A stretch of DNA of 41,594 bases from JBDHTS01 sp044221445 (GTDB lineage: Bacteria; Pseudomonadota; Alphaproteobacteria; Micavibrionales; Micavibrionaceae), in the NCBI GenBank assembly GCA_044221445.1, contig JBGAPF010000022.1:1-41594 (forward strand), given 5' to 3'. Position numbers and translations under genes: made by a program. Numbering within the stretch: position 1 is the stretch's first letter; each line of letters starts with the position of its first letter. Shown here one piece after another: positions 23,698 to 31,778 of the stretch. The notes beneath the pieces are model-generated. The model was not told the origin of the DNA and searched no databases. It saw only the letters and a list, made by a program, of their open reading frames with translations.

Positions 23698-24864
23698 ATG
23701 AAAACCGGGCATAAGGTCTTAGAAAAATTGGCCGATATCGAGACGCCCGCTTATGTCGCCGACGAAGCGCGACTGCGCGAAGGCCTGAAGAAATTTCAGG
23801 CGATCAAGGACCGCACCGGAACGCAGATCATTTACGCCATCAAGGGCTGTCCGCTTTATCATTTGTTCCCGATCATCGCGGAGACGCTGGACGGTTCGAC
23901 CGCCAGCGGGCCGTATGAGGCGCGGCTCGGCCATACCCATTTTGGGAAGGAAGTGCATGTATTCTGCCCCGCTTATACGGAGACAGATATTACGGAGCTT
24001 CTGGCACTCGGAACGTCCGTTCATTTCTATTTTAACTCGGTCGTCCAGCTGGAACAGTTCGAGCCTCGGATTCGCGCGGCAGACACCGCGCACCGGATCG
24101 GCATCCGCATCAATCCGCGCCTGTCGGTCACGCATTACGAGCAATACAATCCCTGCCGCCGCGGATCTTGGCTCGGCGTGCCGCTGGAAAAGCTCGACAC
24201 GGTGCCGTGGCACAAGGTCGACATCCTGCATGCCCATGCCTTATGCGAGAACATGGCAGACGCCTCGGCGTTATTGATCGACAAGATCGCGGACGAGGCT
24301 GGCGCTTACGTGAAGCAAGTGAGCCACGTCAATTTCGGCGGCGGGCATTTCATCACCGGCGAGGGCTATGACGCAGAGATTCTGATCGACGCGCTCAACC
24401 GCTTCAAGGCGAAATTCCCCGGTGTGCAAACCATCCTGGAACCCGGCGGCTCGGTGACGCTCAACGCAGGATACATCGTCTCCAGTGTAGTCGGGATCGT
24501 AGAGGCGGACGGGATGCAATCCGCCATCCTAGACGCCTCCGCCAACTGCCACTGCCCGGATGTCCGCAAGGCCGGTGTCCGCCTGCAAGTCCTCGGCGCG
24601 GGCGACCCCGGCACCAAACCCCACGACTACACCCTCGCCGCCCGCACCTGCATGGCCAGCGACCAGTGGGGCATCTATGCCTTCGATAACCCCCTAAGCC
24701 CCGGCGACAAAATCGTCTTCGACCAAGGCCTGCAATACTCCCTCGGCGAAGCCAACTGGTTCAACGGCCATCCAAAGCCCGATTTCACGATGATTAAAGC
24801 GAATGGCAGCATTGAGGTGCTGCACCGCTATGGATATAAGGATTTTGAGTTCAATTGCGGGTGA
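23698..24864 (+). CDS. nspC: Carboxynorspermidine/carboxyspermidine decarboxylase
   Basis: 388-residue fold III (alanine-racemase-like) PLP enzyme that decarboxylates carboxyspermidine or carboxynorspermidine to the triamine. The PLP lysine is K49 (IIYAIKGCPLYHLFP); many relatives have ALKC here. Family marks include DGSTASGPYEARLG, HFGKEVHVF, INPRLSVTHYEQYNPCRRGS, HVNFGGGHF, LEPGGSVTLNAGY, and the active-site region ARTCMASDQWG from the partner subunit. AAGGAG seven bases before the ATG gives a firm start. The dehydrogenase partner is 0.9 kb away on the opposite strand, with the TIR gene between. Together they bypass S-adenosylmethionine decarboxylase. Confidence 0.9.
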   Translation: MKTGHKVLEKLADIETPAYVADEARLREGLKKFQAIKDRTGTQIIYAIKGCPLYHLFPIIAETLDGSTASGPYEARLGHTHFGKEVHVFCPAYTETDITELLALGTSVHFYFNSVVQLEQFEPRIRAADTAHRIGIRINPRLSVTHYEQYNPCRRGSWLGVPLEKLDTVPWHKVDILHAHALCENMADASALLIDKIADEAGAYVKQVSHVNFGGGHFITGEGYDAEILIDALNRFKAKFPGVQTILEPGGSVTLNAGYIVSSVVGIVEADGMQSAILDASANCHCPDVRKAGVRLQVLGAGDPGTKPHDYTLAARTCMASDQWGIYAFDNPLSPGDKIVFDQGLQYSLGEANWFNGHPKPDFTMIKANGSIEVLHRYGYKDFEFNCG

Positions 24865-24866
24865 TA

Positions 24867-25664
24867 TTATTTATTATCATTATTTCTTTTAGCAACAGTC
24901 CAATATCCATTATTTTTCATAATATCATTAGCTGAGAGTTCTCCGCGTAATTGCTCTCGCATATGGGCTGGCAAACTAGAACTGACAATTTCATAAATTG
25001 TCTCAGATGGTATGCCTTCCTTGGCCATATTTCTCGCCTTTTCAAACATATAATTAGATTCTATGTATTTATCATTTTCACGTTCTAATTTTTTTATCCT
25101 TGAGTGCAACATACGAGTACTCTCTAAAATTTCAGAAAGCATATCCCCTTCCGTTCTTTGTTTCACCGGGCCAACCACATGCGTATCTTCAAGAATCTTA
25201 TTAAAACCAGTTTCGAATTGAGGCCAATACGTTAAAAAAACTCTTTGTAAATTATCCGCAGGCAAGCTATTGGCACCAAGTTGTCGGTTTAAAGTTTTAA
25301 CTAATTCAAACACCCCTTCTTGATTTGGAAGGGTATGATTAAATTGCGCAAGCGGATCGACTAGATCTGCGGGAGTGAGATCAATAAGAAAGGTACAAAC
25401 ACGCGAAGTTGAAAGGCCTTTAGCCAAGGCACCAGCTTCAAATAATATCCAAGGCCGATCTTTGTTTTCTTTTGTTAGACATATAACACCTACTGAGGTT
25501 TCTTTTAGTTGATCATTAATCTCGCCAAACCATAAACTTCCTCTATCAAGATCTTTTGTTGAAATCCATGGACGTGTCGCTTGAATTACGCAGCGCAACC
25601 AGTCGCTCAAAAAATTAGCGACTTCCTTGCTTCTTAATCCTGACCAACTGATAAAAACATTCAT
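24867..25664 (-). CDS. TIR-domain protein (orphan, possible defence effector)
   Basis: 265-residue protein. Residues 1 to about 130 form a bacterial TIR domain: MNVFISWSG at the start, WISTKDLDRGSLWFGEI, SVGVICLTKEN and WILFEAGALAKGL, with Glu76 in the place of the catalytic glutamate of NAD+-cleaving TIRs. The rest is unassigned and includes a likely coiled coil (ESTRMLHSRIKKLERENDKY). ATG at 25664 has TAGGA upstream; a TTG two codons earlier is in frame. The gene is strikingly A+T-rich against its G+C-rich neighbours, and its stop lies two bases past the nspC stop. It splits a polyamine gene block. TIR proteins commonly serve in anti-phage or signalling systems, but no known partner gene is adjacent, so function is open. 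Confidence 0.82.
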   Translation of the reverse strand: MNVFISWSGLRSKEVANFLSDWLRCVIQATRPWISTKDLDRGSLWFGEINDQLKETSVGVICLTKENKDRPWILFEAGALAKGLSTSRVCTFLIDLTPADLVDPLAQFNHTLPNQEGVFELVKTLNRQLGANSLPADNLQRVFLTYWPQFETGFNKILEDTHVVGPVKQRTEGDMLSEILESTRMLHSRIKKLERENDKYIESNYMFEKARNMAKEGIPSETIYEIVSSSLPAHMREQLRGELSANDIMKNNGYWTVAKRNNDNK

Positions 25665-25728
25665 TATCAAATTCCTATTTATGGGATTTGATAAATTTAT
25701 ATCACAATTTTAATCATGGGTAGAATAA

Positions 25729-26937
25729 TTAAGCCGCCAGTAAATCCTTCTGCTCACCAGCCGCCAGATCCTTCACATGCCACGGCAGGCCCTGCTTCGC
25801 TACCTCATCCATAAACGGCGCGGCGGGCAGCTGCTCCACATTGAACACGCCCTTGCCGGTCCACAGGCCCTTGAACATCATCATCGCGCCCGTCACCGCC
25901 GGCACGCCCGTGGTGTAGGATACGGCCTGCGCGCCGATTTCCTTGTTTGTTTCGGCATGGTCGCAGACATTGTAGATCAGCTGGGTCGAATCTTTGCCGT
26001 TTTTCTTGCCCTTGATGACGCAGCCGATGGAGGTCTTGCCGGTATAGTTTTCGGCAAGAGACGACGGCGCGGGCAGCAGGGTTTTCAGGAATTCGAGCGG
26101 GATGATCTCCACGCCGTTATGCACGACCGGATCGATGCGGGTCATGCCCACTGACTGCAGCACGTCCAGGTGCTTGATGTAGTTGTCCGAGAAGGTCATC
26201 CAGAAGCGGATGCGTTTCAGGCCGCGGATGTTCTTCACGAGGCTTTCTTCTTCCTCGTGATAGATCAGGTAGGATTTGACCGGGCCGACTTCCGGATAAT
26301 CAATCATCGCGGAGATGGACAGCGGGTCGATCTCGATCCATTTCCCCTGCTCCCAGTATTTGCCGCGCTGGGTCACTTCGCGGATATTGATTTCCGGGTT
26401 GAAGTTGGTCGCGAACGACTTGCCGTGGTTGCCCGCGTTGCAATCGATGATGTCGATTGTCTCAATCGTGTCGAACAGCTTCTCTTGCGCATAGGCGCAA
26501 TAAATGTTGGTCTGGCCCGGATCGAAGCCGCAGCCCAGCACCGCCATGATGTTCTTCTTTACGAATTTTTCGTGATAGGGCCACTGGTATTCATACGTGA
26601 ATCTGGCCTCGTCTTTCGGCTCGTAATTCGCCGTATCCATGTAATGCACGCCCGTCTCGACACAGGCGTCCATGATCGGCAGGTCCTGATAGGGCAGCGC
26701 CATGTTGATGACGAGGTCCGGCTTCACGGTGTCGATCAGTTTCGCCACTGCCTTCGCATCGTCGGCGTCGATCTGGCTGACGGAGATGTCGGCCTTCGCT
26801 TCGCGCTTCACCTTCTCGCATTTGTCGAGGCTGCGCGACGCCAGGTGAATTTTTTTGAACACATCGCTGTTCATCGCACATTTCTTCGCGACGACGCTGC
26901 CCGCAGCCCCTGCCCCGATGATGAGAACGTTATCCAT
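25729..26937 (-). CDS. Carboxy(nor)spermidine dehydrogenase (saccharopine dehydrogenase-like)
   Basis: 402-residue NAD(P)H-dependent enzyme that condenses aspartate semialdehyde with putrescine or diaminopropane to carboxyspermidine or carboxynorspermidine. The N-terminal Rossmann motif is GAGAAGS (8-14). Further family marks are DADD, NMALPYQDLPIMDAC, GVHYMDTANYEP, GCGFDPGQTNIYCAYA and TTGVPAVTGAMM. Length is normal. A single-gene transcript or one shared with the upstream decarboxylase is possible; 99 bases with an inverted repeat lie between them. Context with nspC and aguA/aguB supports polyamine rather than lysine metabolism. Confidence 0.92.
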   Translation of the reverse strand: MDNVLIIGAGAAGSVVAKKCAMNSDVFKKIHLASRSLDKCEKVKREAKADISVSQIDADDAKAVAKLIDTVKPDLVINMALPYQDLPIMDACVETGVHYMDTANYEPKDEARFTYEYQWPYHEKFVKKNIMAVLGCGFDPGQTNIYCAYAQEKLFDTIETIDIIDCNAGNHGKSFATNFNPEINIREVTQRGKYWEQGKWIEIDPLSISAMIDYPEVGPVKSYLIYHEEEESLVKNIRGLKRIRFWMTFSDNYIKHLDVLQSVGMTRIDPVVHNGVEIIPLEFLKTLLPAPSSLAENYTGKTSIGCVIKGKKNGKDSTQLIYNVCDHAETNKEIGAQAVSYTTGVPAVTGAMMMFKGLWTGKGVFNVEQLPAAPFMDEVAKQGLPWHVKDLAAGEQKDLLAA

Positions 26938-26966
26938 TTTTATACTCCTTCTTTTTCAAATTTTTA

Positions 26967-27027
26967 CCACGAATGGACACGAATAAACACCAACAAGCAA
27001 TTCGTGCTCATTTGTGTCCATTCGCGG
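26967..27027. repeat. Dispersed-type inverted repeat element
   Basis: Left arm 26967-26990 (CCACGAATGGACACGAAT then AAACAC) pairs with 27004-27027 (ending TTTGTGTCCATTCGCGG) with three mismatches and one G-T pair. The same GAATGGACACGAAT-type palindromes recur in intergenic DNA of many unrelated bacteria. As RNA it would form a long hairpin after the decarboxylase gene. Only one copy was seen here. Confidence 0.7.
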
Positions 27028-27036
27028 CTGATATTC

Positions 27037-28230
27037 TTATTCCTCTTTCAGGAAAACCTGGCCGGCCTTGCCGAAGCCGTTGAAGTTGCCGCGCAACGAT
27101 GCGCTGTAAGCGCCCGTGTTCAGCACTTCGATCCAGTCGCCAGCGCCGATATCGGCGGGCAGGTGAAACGGCCCTTTCATGCGATCGAGCGAATCGCAGG
27201 TCGGGCCCATGAAGGAGAACGGGACCAGATCGCCGTCGAACGCGCGGTCGGACGTAATGGCGCGCACCGGGTATTTCACGTTCAGCATCGGCCCGGCATC
27301 GAACAGACCGCCATAGGTGCCGTCGTTGATGAACAGCACGTCGCCCTTGCGCGCCTCGACACGCACAACCAGCGAACCGCCTTCCGCCACCAGCACACGG
27401 CCGGGCTCGGCCAGCAGCTGCATATGCCCCAGCTTCTCACGGCGCACGGCTTTCGCAATGGCCTGGAAGCAGGCTTCGGTTTCGGGCGCGATCTCGCCGA
27501 TATAAGAGACAGGGAACCCGCCGCCGACATCCAGCATTTCGACCGCGACGCCGGACGCCTTGATGACATCCGCCGCCTTGCCGACCGCACGGCTGTACAC
27601 CGACGGGTCGCGCGTCTGCGTGCCGACATGGAAGGCTAGACCCAGTTTTACCGATACCGGGCGCGCGAGTTTCAGCAGATCCGCAGCCTCGTCCGGCAAC
27701 GCGCCGAATTTGGCGGAGAAATCGATGGCCGCCTTGCCGTTTTTCGGCAGCGCCATGCGCACGAACAGGTTCAGGTCCGACGCCAGTTCGGTCGCGCGCA
27801 GGATCTTGTACAGTTCGTCCTTTGAATCGAGCACGAAATTGCGGACGCCATGGATGTGATACGCCTCCTGAATGGCTTCCGGCGACTTCACGGGGTGCAT
27901 GAAATAGATCGTGGCTTTCGGCGCGGCCTTGCGGACCAGGCGCACTTCCTCGATCGACGCCGCGTCGAAGGACCGCAGGCCGTTCTTTACCATGATCTGG
28001 ATGATCGCCTTGTCCGGGTTGGTCTTCACCGCGAACATCGCCTCGCCCGAAAAACCCGCGACGAAGGAACGCGTCGCCCGGGCGATGACGTCCGGACGGA
28101 GGATATAGAGCGGCAAAGCCGGGCGCAGGTGTTTAACCACATCGGCGGACGTGCCGGTGTACTGATACGGCGCAGGCGCGCCTTCAACCTTACGGATTTT
28201 CGCTATCGAGAGCGGAACGATCTTGTTCAT
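27037..28230 (-). CDS. Fold III PLP ornithine/lysine-type decarboxylase
   Basis: 397-residue alanine-racemase-fold decarboxylase, most like alphaproteobacterial ornithine or lysine/ornithine decarboxylases that supply putrescine or cadaverine. PLP lysine K69 (FAVKTNP), His201 (FHVGTQ), the glycine-rich GGGFP (236-240), EPGR (275-278) and the substrate-site cysteine pair region FMGPTCDSLD (Cys345) are intact. The start MNKIVPLS at 28230 has AAGGAT upstream; an in-frame extension to 28311 lies in the leader and is rejected. A promoter about 310 bases upstream and a structured leader suggest attenuation control. With AguA/AguB this gives two routes to putrescine. Exact substrate cannot be fixed from sequence. 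Confidence 0.9.
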   Translation of the reverse strand: MNKIVPLSIAKIRKVEGAPAPYQYTGTSADVVKHLRPALPLYILRPDVIARATRSFVAGFSGEAMFAVKTNPDKAIIQIMVKNGLRSFDAASIEEVRLVRKAAPKATIYFMHPVKSPEAIQEAYHIHGVRNFVLDSKDELYKILRATELASDLNLFVRMALPKNGKAAIDFSAKFGALPDEAADLLKLARPVSVKLGLAFHVGTQTRDPSVYSRAVGKAADVIKASGVAVEMLDVGGGFPVSYIGEIAPETEACFQAIAKAVRREKLGHMQLLAEPGRVLVAEGGSLVVRVEARKGDVLFINDGTYGGLFDAGPMLNVKYPVRAITSDRAFDGDLVPFSFMGPTCDSLDRMKGPFHLPADIGAGDWIEVLNTGAYSASLRGNFNGFGKAGQVFLKEE

Positions 28231-28541
28231 AGTACATGCATCCTTAGAACCTGAAGAACCCAAAGCTGCCTGTCCTTGATTGCGGGACACACAGTCAGGC
28301 GCGACGCTCATCCCCAGCCCTTACGCTGGAGTGCGCCGCTCAGATACTTGGATGTATGAGATATTTCGACGTGCCGAAGATCGATTTCGGTATAGGGGCC
28401 TCACGGCCCCATTCGATTGCAGGATTGGTCATCAACATAAACCCTTTAAGCTTGGACGTTTCTGAGGCGTCCCGATTGAAGTTGTTTACGTCGTTGCATA
28501 ACCATATCTGGAACGAAGCCAGGGGCCATAGGCACGTGCGT
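28231..28541 (-). ncRNA. Long structured 5' leader of the decarboxylase gene (speF-like candidate)
   Basis: About 310 bases separate the likely promoter from the ATG. On the reverse strand the leader holds GGGGCC-GTGA-GGCCCC (28395-28410), a 6-bp stem closed by a GNRA tetraloop, and next to it CCGAA...TTCGG (28374-28390). A CTCATAC / GTATCTGAG hairpin with a bulge follows. The GTGA loop is GNRA only on this strand, favouring a - strand RNA. Alphaproteobacterial ornithine decarboxylase genes are known to carry a conserved speF RNA; identity with it is not verified. Confidence 0.5.
28446..28505 (-). CDS. Possible arginine-rich leader peptide
   Basis: A 19-codon open frame in the leader, ATG at 28505 and TAA at 28446-28448, reads MVMQRRKQLQSGRLRNVQA. 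Four of 19 residues are Arg and one is Lys. GGACG and CGTCC inside it form a 5-bp hairpin. No clear Shine-Dalgarno is seen. In enterobacteria the ornithine decarboxylase gene speF is controlled by a leader peptide with key arginine codons, so the parallel is suggestive only. Confidence 0.3.
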   Translation of the reverse strand: MVMQRRKQLQSGRLRNVQA

Positions 28542-28546
28542 GTGTT

Positions 28547-28576
28547 CTTATATTAGCATTAAATCCTAAAAATCAA
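28547..28576 (-). promoter_or_regulatory. Likely promoter of the decarboxylase gene
   Basis: On the reverse strand TTGATT (28571-28576) is followed by overlapping -10 candidates TAATAT (28550-28555, 15-base spacer) and TATAAG (28547-28552, 18-base spacer). Transcription would start near 28541. Confidence 0.45.
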
Positions 28577-28666
28577 TAAATTTTTCGGTAAATGAACCGC
28601 TTGCGCGGGAATTTTTTAGTGTCATTCTGGGGGAACTATCCTTTAAAAACAGTCTGGAGCGCTAAA

Positions 28667-29620
28667 ATGGCTCAATTCCGCGGAAAAATCTATAACAGCA
28701 TTACCGAAACCATCGGCGCGACGCCGTTGGTGAGACTTCCGAAACTGGCCCGGGCGCATGGTGTCGGGGCCGATCTGGTGGCCAAGCTGGAGTTTTTTAA
28801 CCCGCTGGCGTCGGTAAAAGACCGGATCGGTCTCGCCATGATCGAAGATGCTGAAAAATCTGGAAAAATAACCCCTGGCAAGACCGTCCTGATCGAGCCG
28901 ACCTCGGGCAATACCGGGATAGCCCTGGCTTTTGTCGCGGCGTCCAAGGGCTACCGCCTGATCCTGACCATGCCGGAAAGCATGTCCGTGGAACGGCGCA
29001 GGATGCTGAAATTCATGGGTGCCGAACTGGTCCTGACCCCCGCCGACAAGGGCATGAAGGGCGCCATCGCCCGGGCGGAGGAGCTTTTGAAGGATCATGC
29101 CGATTCCTTTATGCCCGGCCAGTTCGACAACCCGGCCAATCCGGACATCCACCGGAACACCACCGCGATTGAAATTTGGGAGGATACGGCGGGCAAGATC
29201 GATATCCTGGTCTCCGGCGTCGGCACAGGCGGCACGCTGACCGGCGTTGCGGACGTGCTGAAGAAAAAGAAACCCTCCTTCAAAGTCATTGCCGTCGAAC
29301 CCGCAGCCAGCCCCGTCCTTTCCGGCGGCGCCCCCAGCCCGCACAAGATCCAGGGCATCGGCGCGGGATTCGTCCCGTCGATCCTCGATACCAGCCTGAT
29401 CGACGAGATCGTACAGGTAACGAACGACGATGCATTTGACCTTGCCCGCGAAGTCGCCCGCACCGAAGGTCTGCCAGTCGGTATATCCTCCGGCGCGGCG
29501 CTCTGGGCCACCATCCAGATCGGTAAAAAACCTGAGAACAAAGGAAAAATGATTGTCGTCATCATTCCCTCCTTCGCCGAACGCTACCTGTCGACGGCTC
29601 TATTCGAAGGGCTGGAATGA
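28667..29620 (+). CDS. cysK: Cysteine synthase (O-acetylserine sulfhydrylase)
   Basis: 317-residue fold II PLP enzyme that makes cysteine from O-acetylserine and sulfide. PLP lysine K51 (NPLASVKDRIG), the substrate loop TSGNTG (79-84), the phosphate-binding SGVGTGGT and the ISSGAALWA segment are present. The start MAQFRGKIYNS at 28667 follows a GGAG site; an in-frame ATG at 28592 would add 25 atypical residues and is rejected. The gene heads a three-gene overlapping operon with a membrane protein and cysE, so product and substrate enzymes of cysteine synthesis are co-expressed. Confidence 0.95.
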   Translation: MAQFRGKIYNSITETIGATPLVRLPKLARAHGVGADLVAKLEFFNPLASVKDRIGLAMIEDAEKSGKITPGKTVLIEPTSGNTGIALAFVAASKGYRLILTMPESMSVERRRMLKFMGAELVLTPADKGMKGAIARAEELLKDHADSFMPGQFDNPANPDIHRNTTAIEIWEDTAGKIDILVSGVGTGGTLTGVADVLKKKKPSFKVIAVEPAASPVLSGGAPSPHKIQGIGAGFVPSILDTSLIDEIVQVTNDDAFDLAREVARTEGLPVGISSGAALWATIQIGKKPENKGKMIVVIIPSFAERYLSTALFEGLE

Positions 29621-30222
29621 ACGCCGTGGCGTTCGATCTGAAAACCTGCCTTGGCATCGCCGCCGTCCTGATGACGATCGCGGCACATATTCCTTACCTC
29701 CTCACGACGTTGAACCATACCAACAGGCCGCATATCTTCACCTGGATCATCTGGACAGCACTGACTTTCATCGCTTTCGCCGCACAAATTGCCGGCGGCG
29801 CGGGCGCCGGGGCATGGGTTACAGGCATGACGGGCGTCATGTGCATCGCCATCACGGCGGCAGCGTTCTGTCAGGGCGAGCGCACCATCACGCGCGGCGA
29901 CTGGATCATGTTTGCCGGCGGGCTGAGCGCCATTCCCTTGTGGATTGTGACGAAAGATCCGCTCTGGTCGGTGCTGATCGTCGTCGGGATCGACTGTTCG
30001 GCCTTCTGGCCGACATTCCGCAAATCGTGGCACCGGCCCTTTGAAGAAAATTCCTTCATGTACGGTTTCAACCTGCCGCGCCATGTCGTCGCGCTGTGCG
30101 CACTCCGCGACATCTCACTTGTGACGGCGCTTTATCCCGCGGCCCTGCTGGCCATGAATGTCATCATGTATGCTATGCTGAAGGCACGGCGCGGACAGAT
30201 GAGGGGAGTCGTCAATGTCTGA
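29617..30222 (+). CDS. Multi-span membrane protein of unknown family (PQ-loop/SWEET-like layout)
   Basis: 201 residues with about six or seven hydrophobic segments. Two similar halves can be seen: AAHIPYLLTTLNHTNRPHIF then TWIIWTALTFIAFAAQIAGG, and IDCSAFWPTFRKSWHRPFEE later, each placing a proline-containing helix before a short basic loop. This recalls the repeated three-helix units of PQ-loop/SWEET transporters, but I cannot name the family. It overlaps cysK by four bases (ATGA) and cysE by eight, so it is translated together with the cysteine genes. Transport of a cysteine-pathway compound is a guess from context. Confidence 0.8.
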   Translation: MNAVAFDLKTCLGIAAVLMTIAAHIPYLLTTLNHTNRPHIFTWIIWTALTFIAFAAQIAGGAGAGAWVTGMTGVMCIAITAAAFCQGERTITRGDWIMFAGGLSAIPLWIVTKDPLWSVLIVVGIDCSAFWPTFRKSWHRPFEENSFMYGFNLPRHVVALCALRDISLVTALYPAALLAMNVIMYAMLKARRGQMRGVVNV

Positions 30223-30802
30223 CCTGTCCGACCTTATCGCCTCTATCCGTGAACGCGATCCTGCCCGGCCGTCCACGATGGAAGTGATCCTTTGTTATCC
30301 TGGATTTCATATCCTGACGCTTTTTCACCCTGTCGCCCAATGGCTGTGGAACCGCGATCTCCATACGCTCGCCAGGCTTTGGGCGCATATAGGCCGGGGA
30401 GTCACTGGAATTGAGATTCACCCTCAAGCCCGAATAGGCCGCAACCTGTTCATCGACCATGGCATGGGCGTAGTGATCGGTCAGACTGCGTCCATTGGCG
30501 ACAATGTCACTATTTATCATGGCGTGACGCTCGGAAGTAAGGGAGGCTCTATCCAGGGAAAGCGCCATCCGGATATCGGTAACGATATCATCATTGGCTC
30601 GGGCGCTCAAATCCTAGGCGCCATCATAATTGGCGACAATGTCGCTATAGGTGCTAATTCTGTCGTTACGTCCGATATTCCGTCCGGCGTCACCGTCATG
30701 GGCATTCCGGCACGAATCATCGGCAAAAAGGGAGACCTGGATTGCGCTTACGGCATTTCCGACGAAGACCGCGCTGAGCTGGAAAAAGGCGCTGGAATCT
30801 GA
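30215..30802 (+). CDS. cysE: Serine O-acetyltransferase
   Basis: 195-residue left-handed beta-helix acetyltransferase making O-acetylserine from serine and acetyl-CoA. The hexapeptide repeats (IGRNLFIDHGMGVVIGQTA, IGDNVTIYHGVTLG) carry the catalytic His pair, and GIPARIIG closes the helix. It is the short, EpsC-like form with a reduced N-terminal helical domain. The ATG lies within the last codons of the membrane-protein gene and has GAGGGGAG upstream. CysE and CysK usually form a complex, and here they share an operon. The C-terminus ends ...ELEKGAGI, without the usual isoleucine-tail length of long CysE, though it still ends in Ile. Confidence 0.93.
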   Translation: MSDLSDLIASIRERDPARPSTMEVILCYPGFHILTLFHPVAQWLWNRDLHTLARLWAHIGRGVTGIEIHPQARIGRNLFIDHGMGVVIGQTASIGDNVTIYHGVTLGSKGGSIQGKRHPDIGNDIIIGSGAQILGAIIIGDNVAIGANSVVTSDIPSGVTVMGIPARIIGKKGDLDCAYGISDEDRAELEKGAGI

Positions 30803-30803
30803 C

Positions 30804-31730
30804 CTAGCGCGTCAGCTGCAGGAAAACGTCTTCAAGATCGCTTTCATCGGTCGACAGATCGGAAATGCCATAGCCAGCTACCTGGAGCGCCAGGATGATT
30901 TCGCCGACATTGACCTCGCCCGGCGTATAGCGGAATTTCAAAGTGCGGTTACCTTCGCGCTCCGGATTGAACTTCGCCAGGCTCTCCGGCAGCTGCTCCA
31001 GCGGTCGGTCGAGGCGGAAGATTATTTCCTTATTATCGATTCGGGCCAGAATCTTTTCCTTTTCCTCGCAGACGACGATCCGGCCATGGTTGATGATGGC
31101 GATGGTGTCGCAGAGCTGTTCTGCCTCTTCAAGATAATGCGTGGTCAGGACGACCGTGGTGCCGCGACGGTTCAGTTCACGCACGTTGTCCCATAAATGG
31201 CGGCGCAGTTCGACATCCACCCCTGCCGTGGGTTCGTCCAAGATTAGGATCGGAGGATTATGGACCATTGCTTTGGCGACCATTAGCCGCCGCCGCATGC
31301 CGCCGGACAGGCTGCGCGAATAGGCGTCGGCCTTGTCTGCCAGACCGACCATTTGCAGAAGCTCCATCGTCCGGCGCTCGGATTTCGGTACGCCATACAT
31401 GCCGGCCTGGATGTCCAGCATCGCTCGCGGAGTGAAAAACGGGTCGAAATTGATTTCCTGGGGAACGATGCCAAGCGCGGCCCGCGCCTGACGCGGATCC
31501 CTGTCGATATCGGTGTCCCAGACCGTAACGGCCCCTGCCGTCTTCATCACCAGCCCCGCCAGAATGTTGATCAGCGTCGATTTTCCCGCACCGTTCGGCC
31601 CGAGCAGGGCGAACATCGACCCGCGCGGAATCGCCAGATCGATGGAATGCAGCGCTGTTTTTTCTGGGCTGCGGCCACTAACTTTATAGGTTTTGTTGAG
31701 GTTTTTTATTTCGATGGCGTTCTGGGTCAT
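30804..31730 (-). CDS. ABC-2-type transporter ATP-binding protein
   Basis: About 308 residues. Walker A LGPNGAGKST, Q-loop IVPQEINFD, signature LSGGMRRRL, Walker B ILILDEPTAGVD and H-loop TTHYLEE mark an ATPase of the drug/polysaccharide-exporter (ABC-2) class. A C-terminal domain follows. The ATG at 31730 is preferred; a TTG nine bases upstream is in frame. No permease gene is adjacent, which is unusual for this class; it may be elsewhere in the genome. It is convergent with cysE, one base apart, and lies downstream of the hydrolase gene on the same strand. Confidence 0.9.
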   Translation of the reverse strand: MTQNAIEIKNLNKTYKVSGRSPEKTALHSIDLAIPRGSMFALLGPNGAGKSTLINILAGLVMKTAGAVTVWDTDIDRDPRQARAALGIVPQEINFDPFFTPRAMLDIQAGMYGVPKSERRTMELLQMVGLADKADAYSRSLSGGMRRRLMVAKAMVHNPPILILDEPTAGVDVELRRHLWDNVRELNRRGTTVVLTTHYLEEAEQLCDTIAIINHGRIVVCEEKEKILARIDNKEIIFRLDRPLEQLPESLAKFNPEREGNRTLKFRYTPGEVNVGEIILALQVAGYGISDLSTDESDLEDVFLQLTR

Positions 31731-31778
31731 GGCAACCAATCTGTTCTGTTCGCTTGGCTTTTCAAGGATGGAAGCCGG

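Noticed and set aside
24867..25664. Thoeris defence system
   Set aside because: A TIR gene alone is not enough; no ThsA-like SIR2/SLOG partner is next to it.
26170..27639. 489-codon + strand open frame across the dehydrogenase, repeat and decarboxylase
   Set aside because: It is antisense to two well-supported genes and reads through the intergenic inverted repeat (HEWTRINTN-type translation), a known source of false ORFs.
28231..28311. Upstream start for the fold III decarboxylase
   Set aside because: The extra residues have low-complexity, non-family character and lie in the structured leader; a ribosome site precedes 28230.
28592..28666. Upstream start for cysK
   Set aside because: Adds 25 residues unlike any CysK; GGAG precedes the ATG at 28667.
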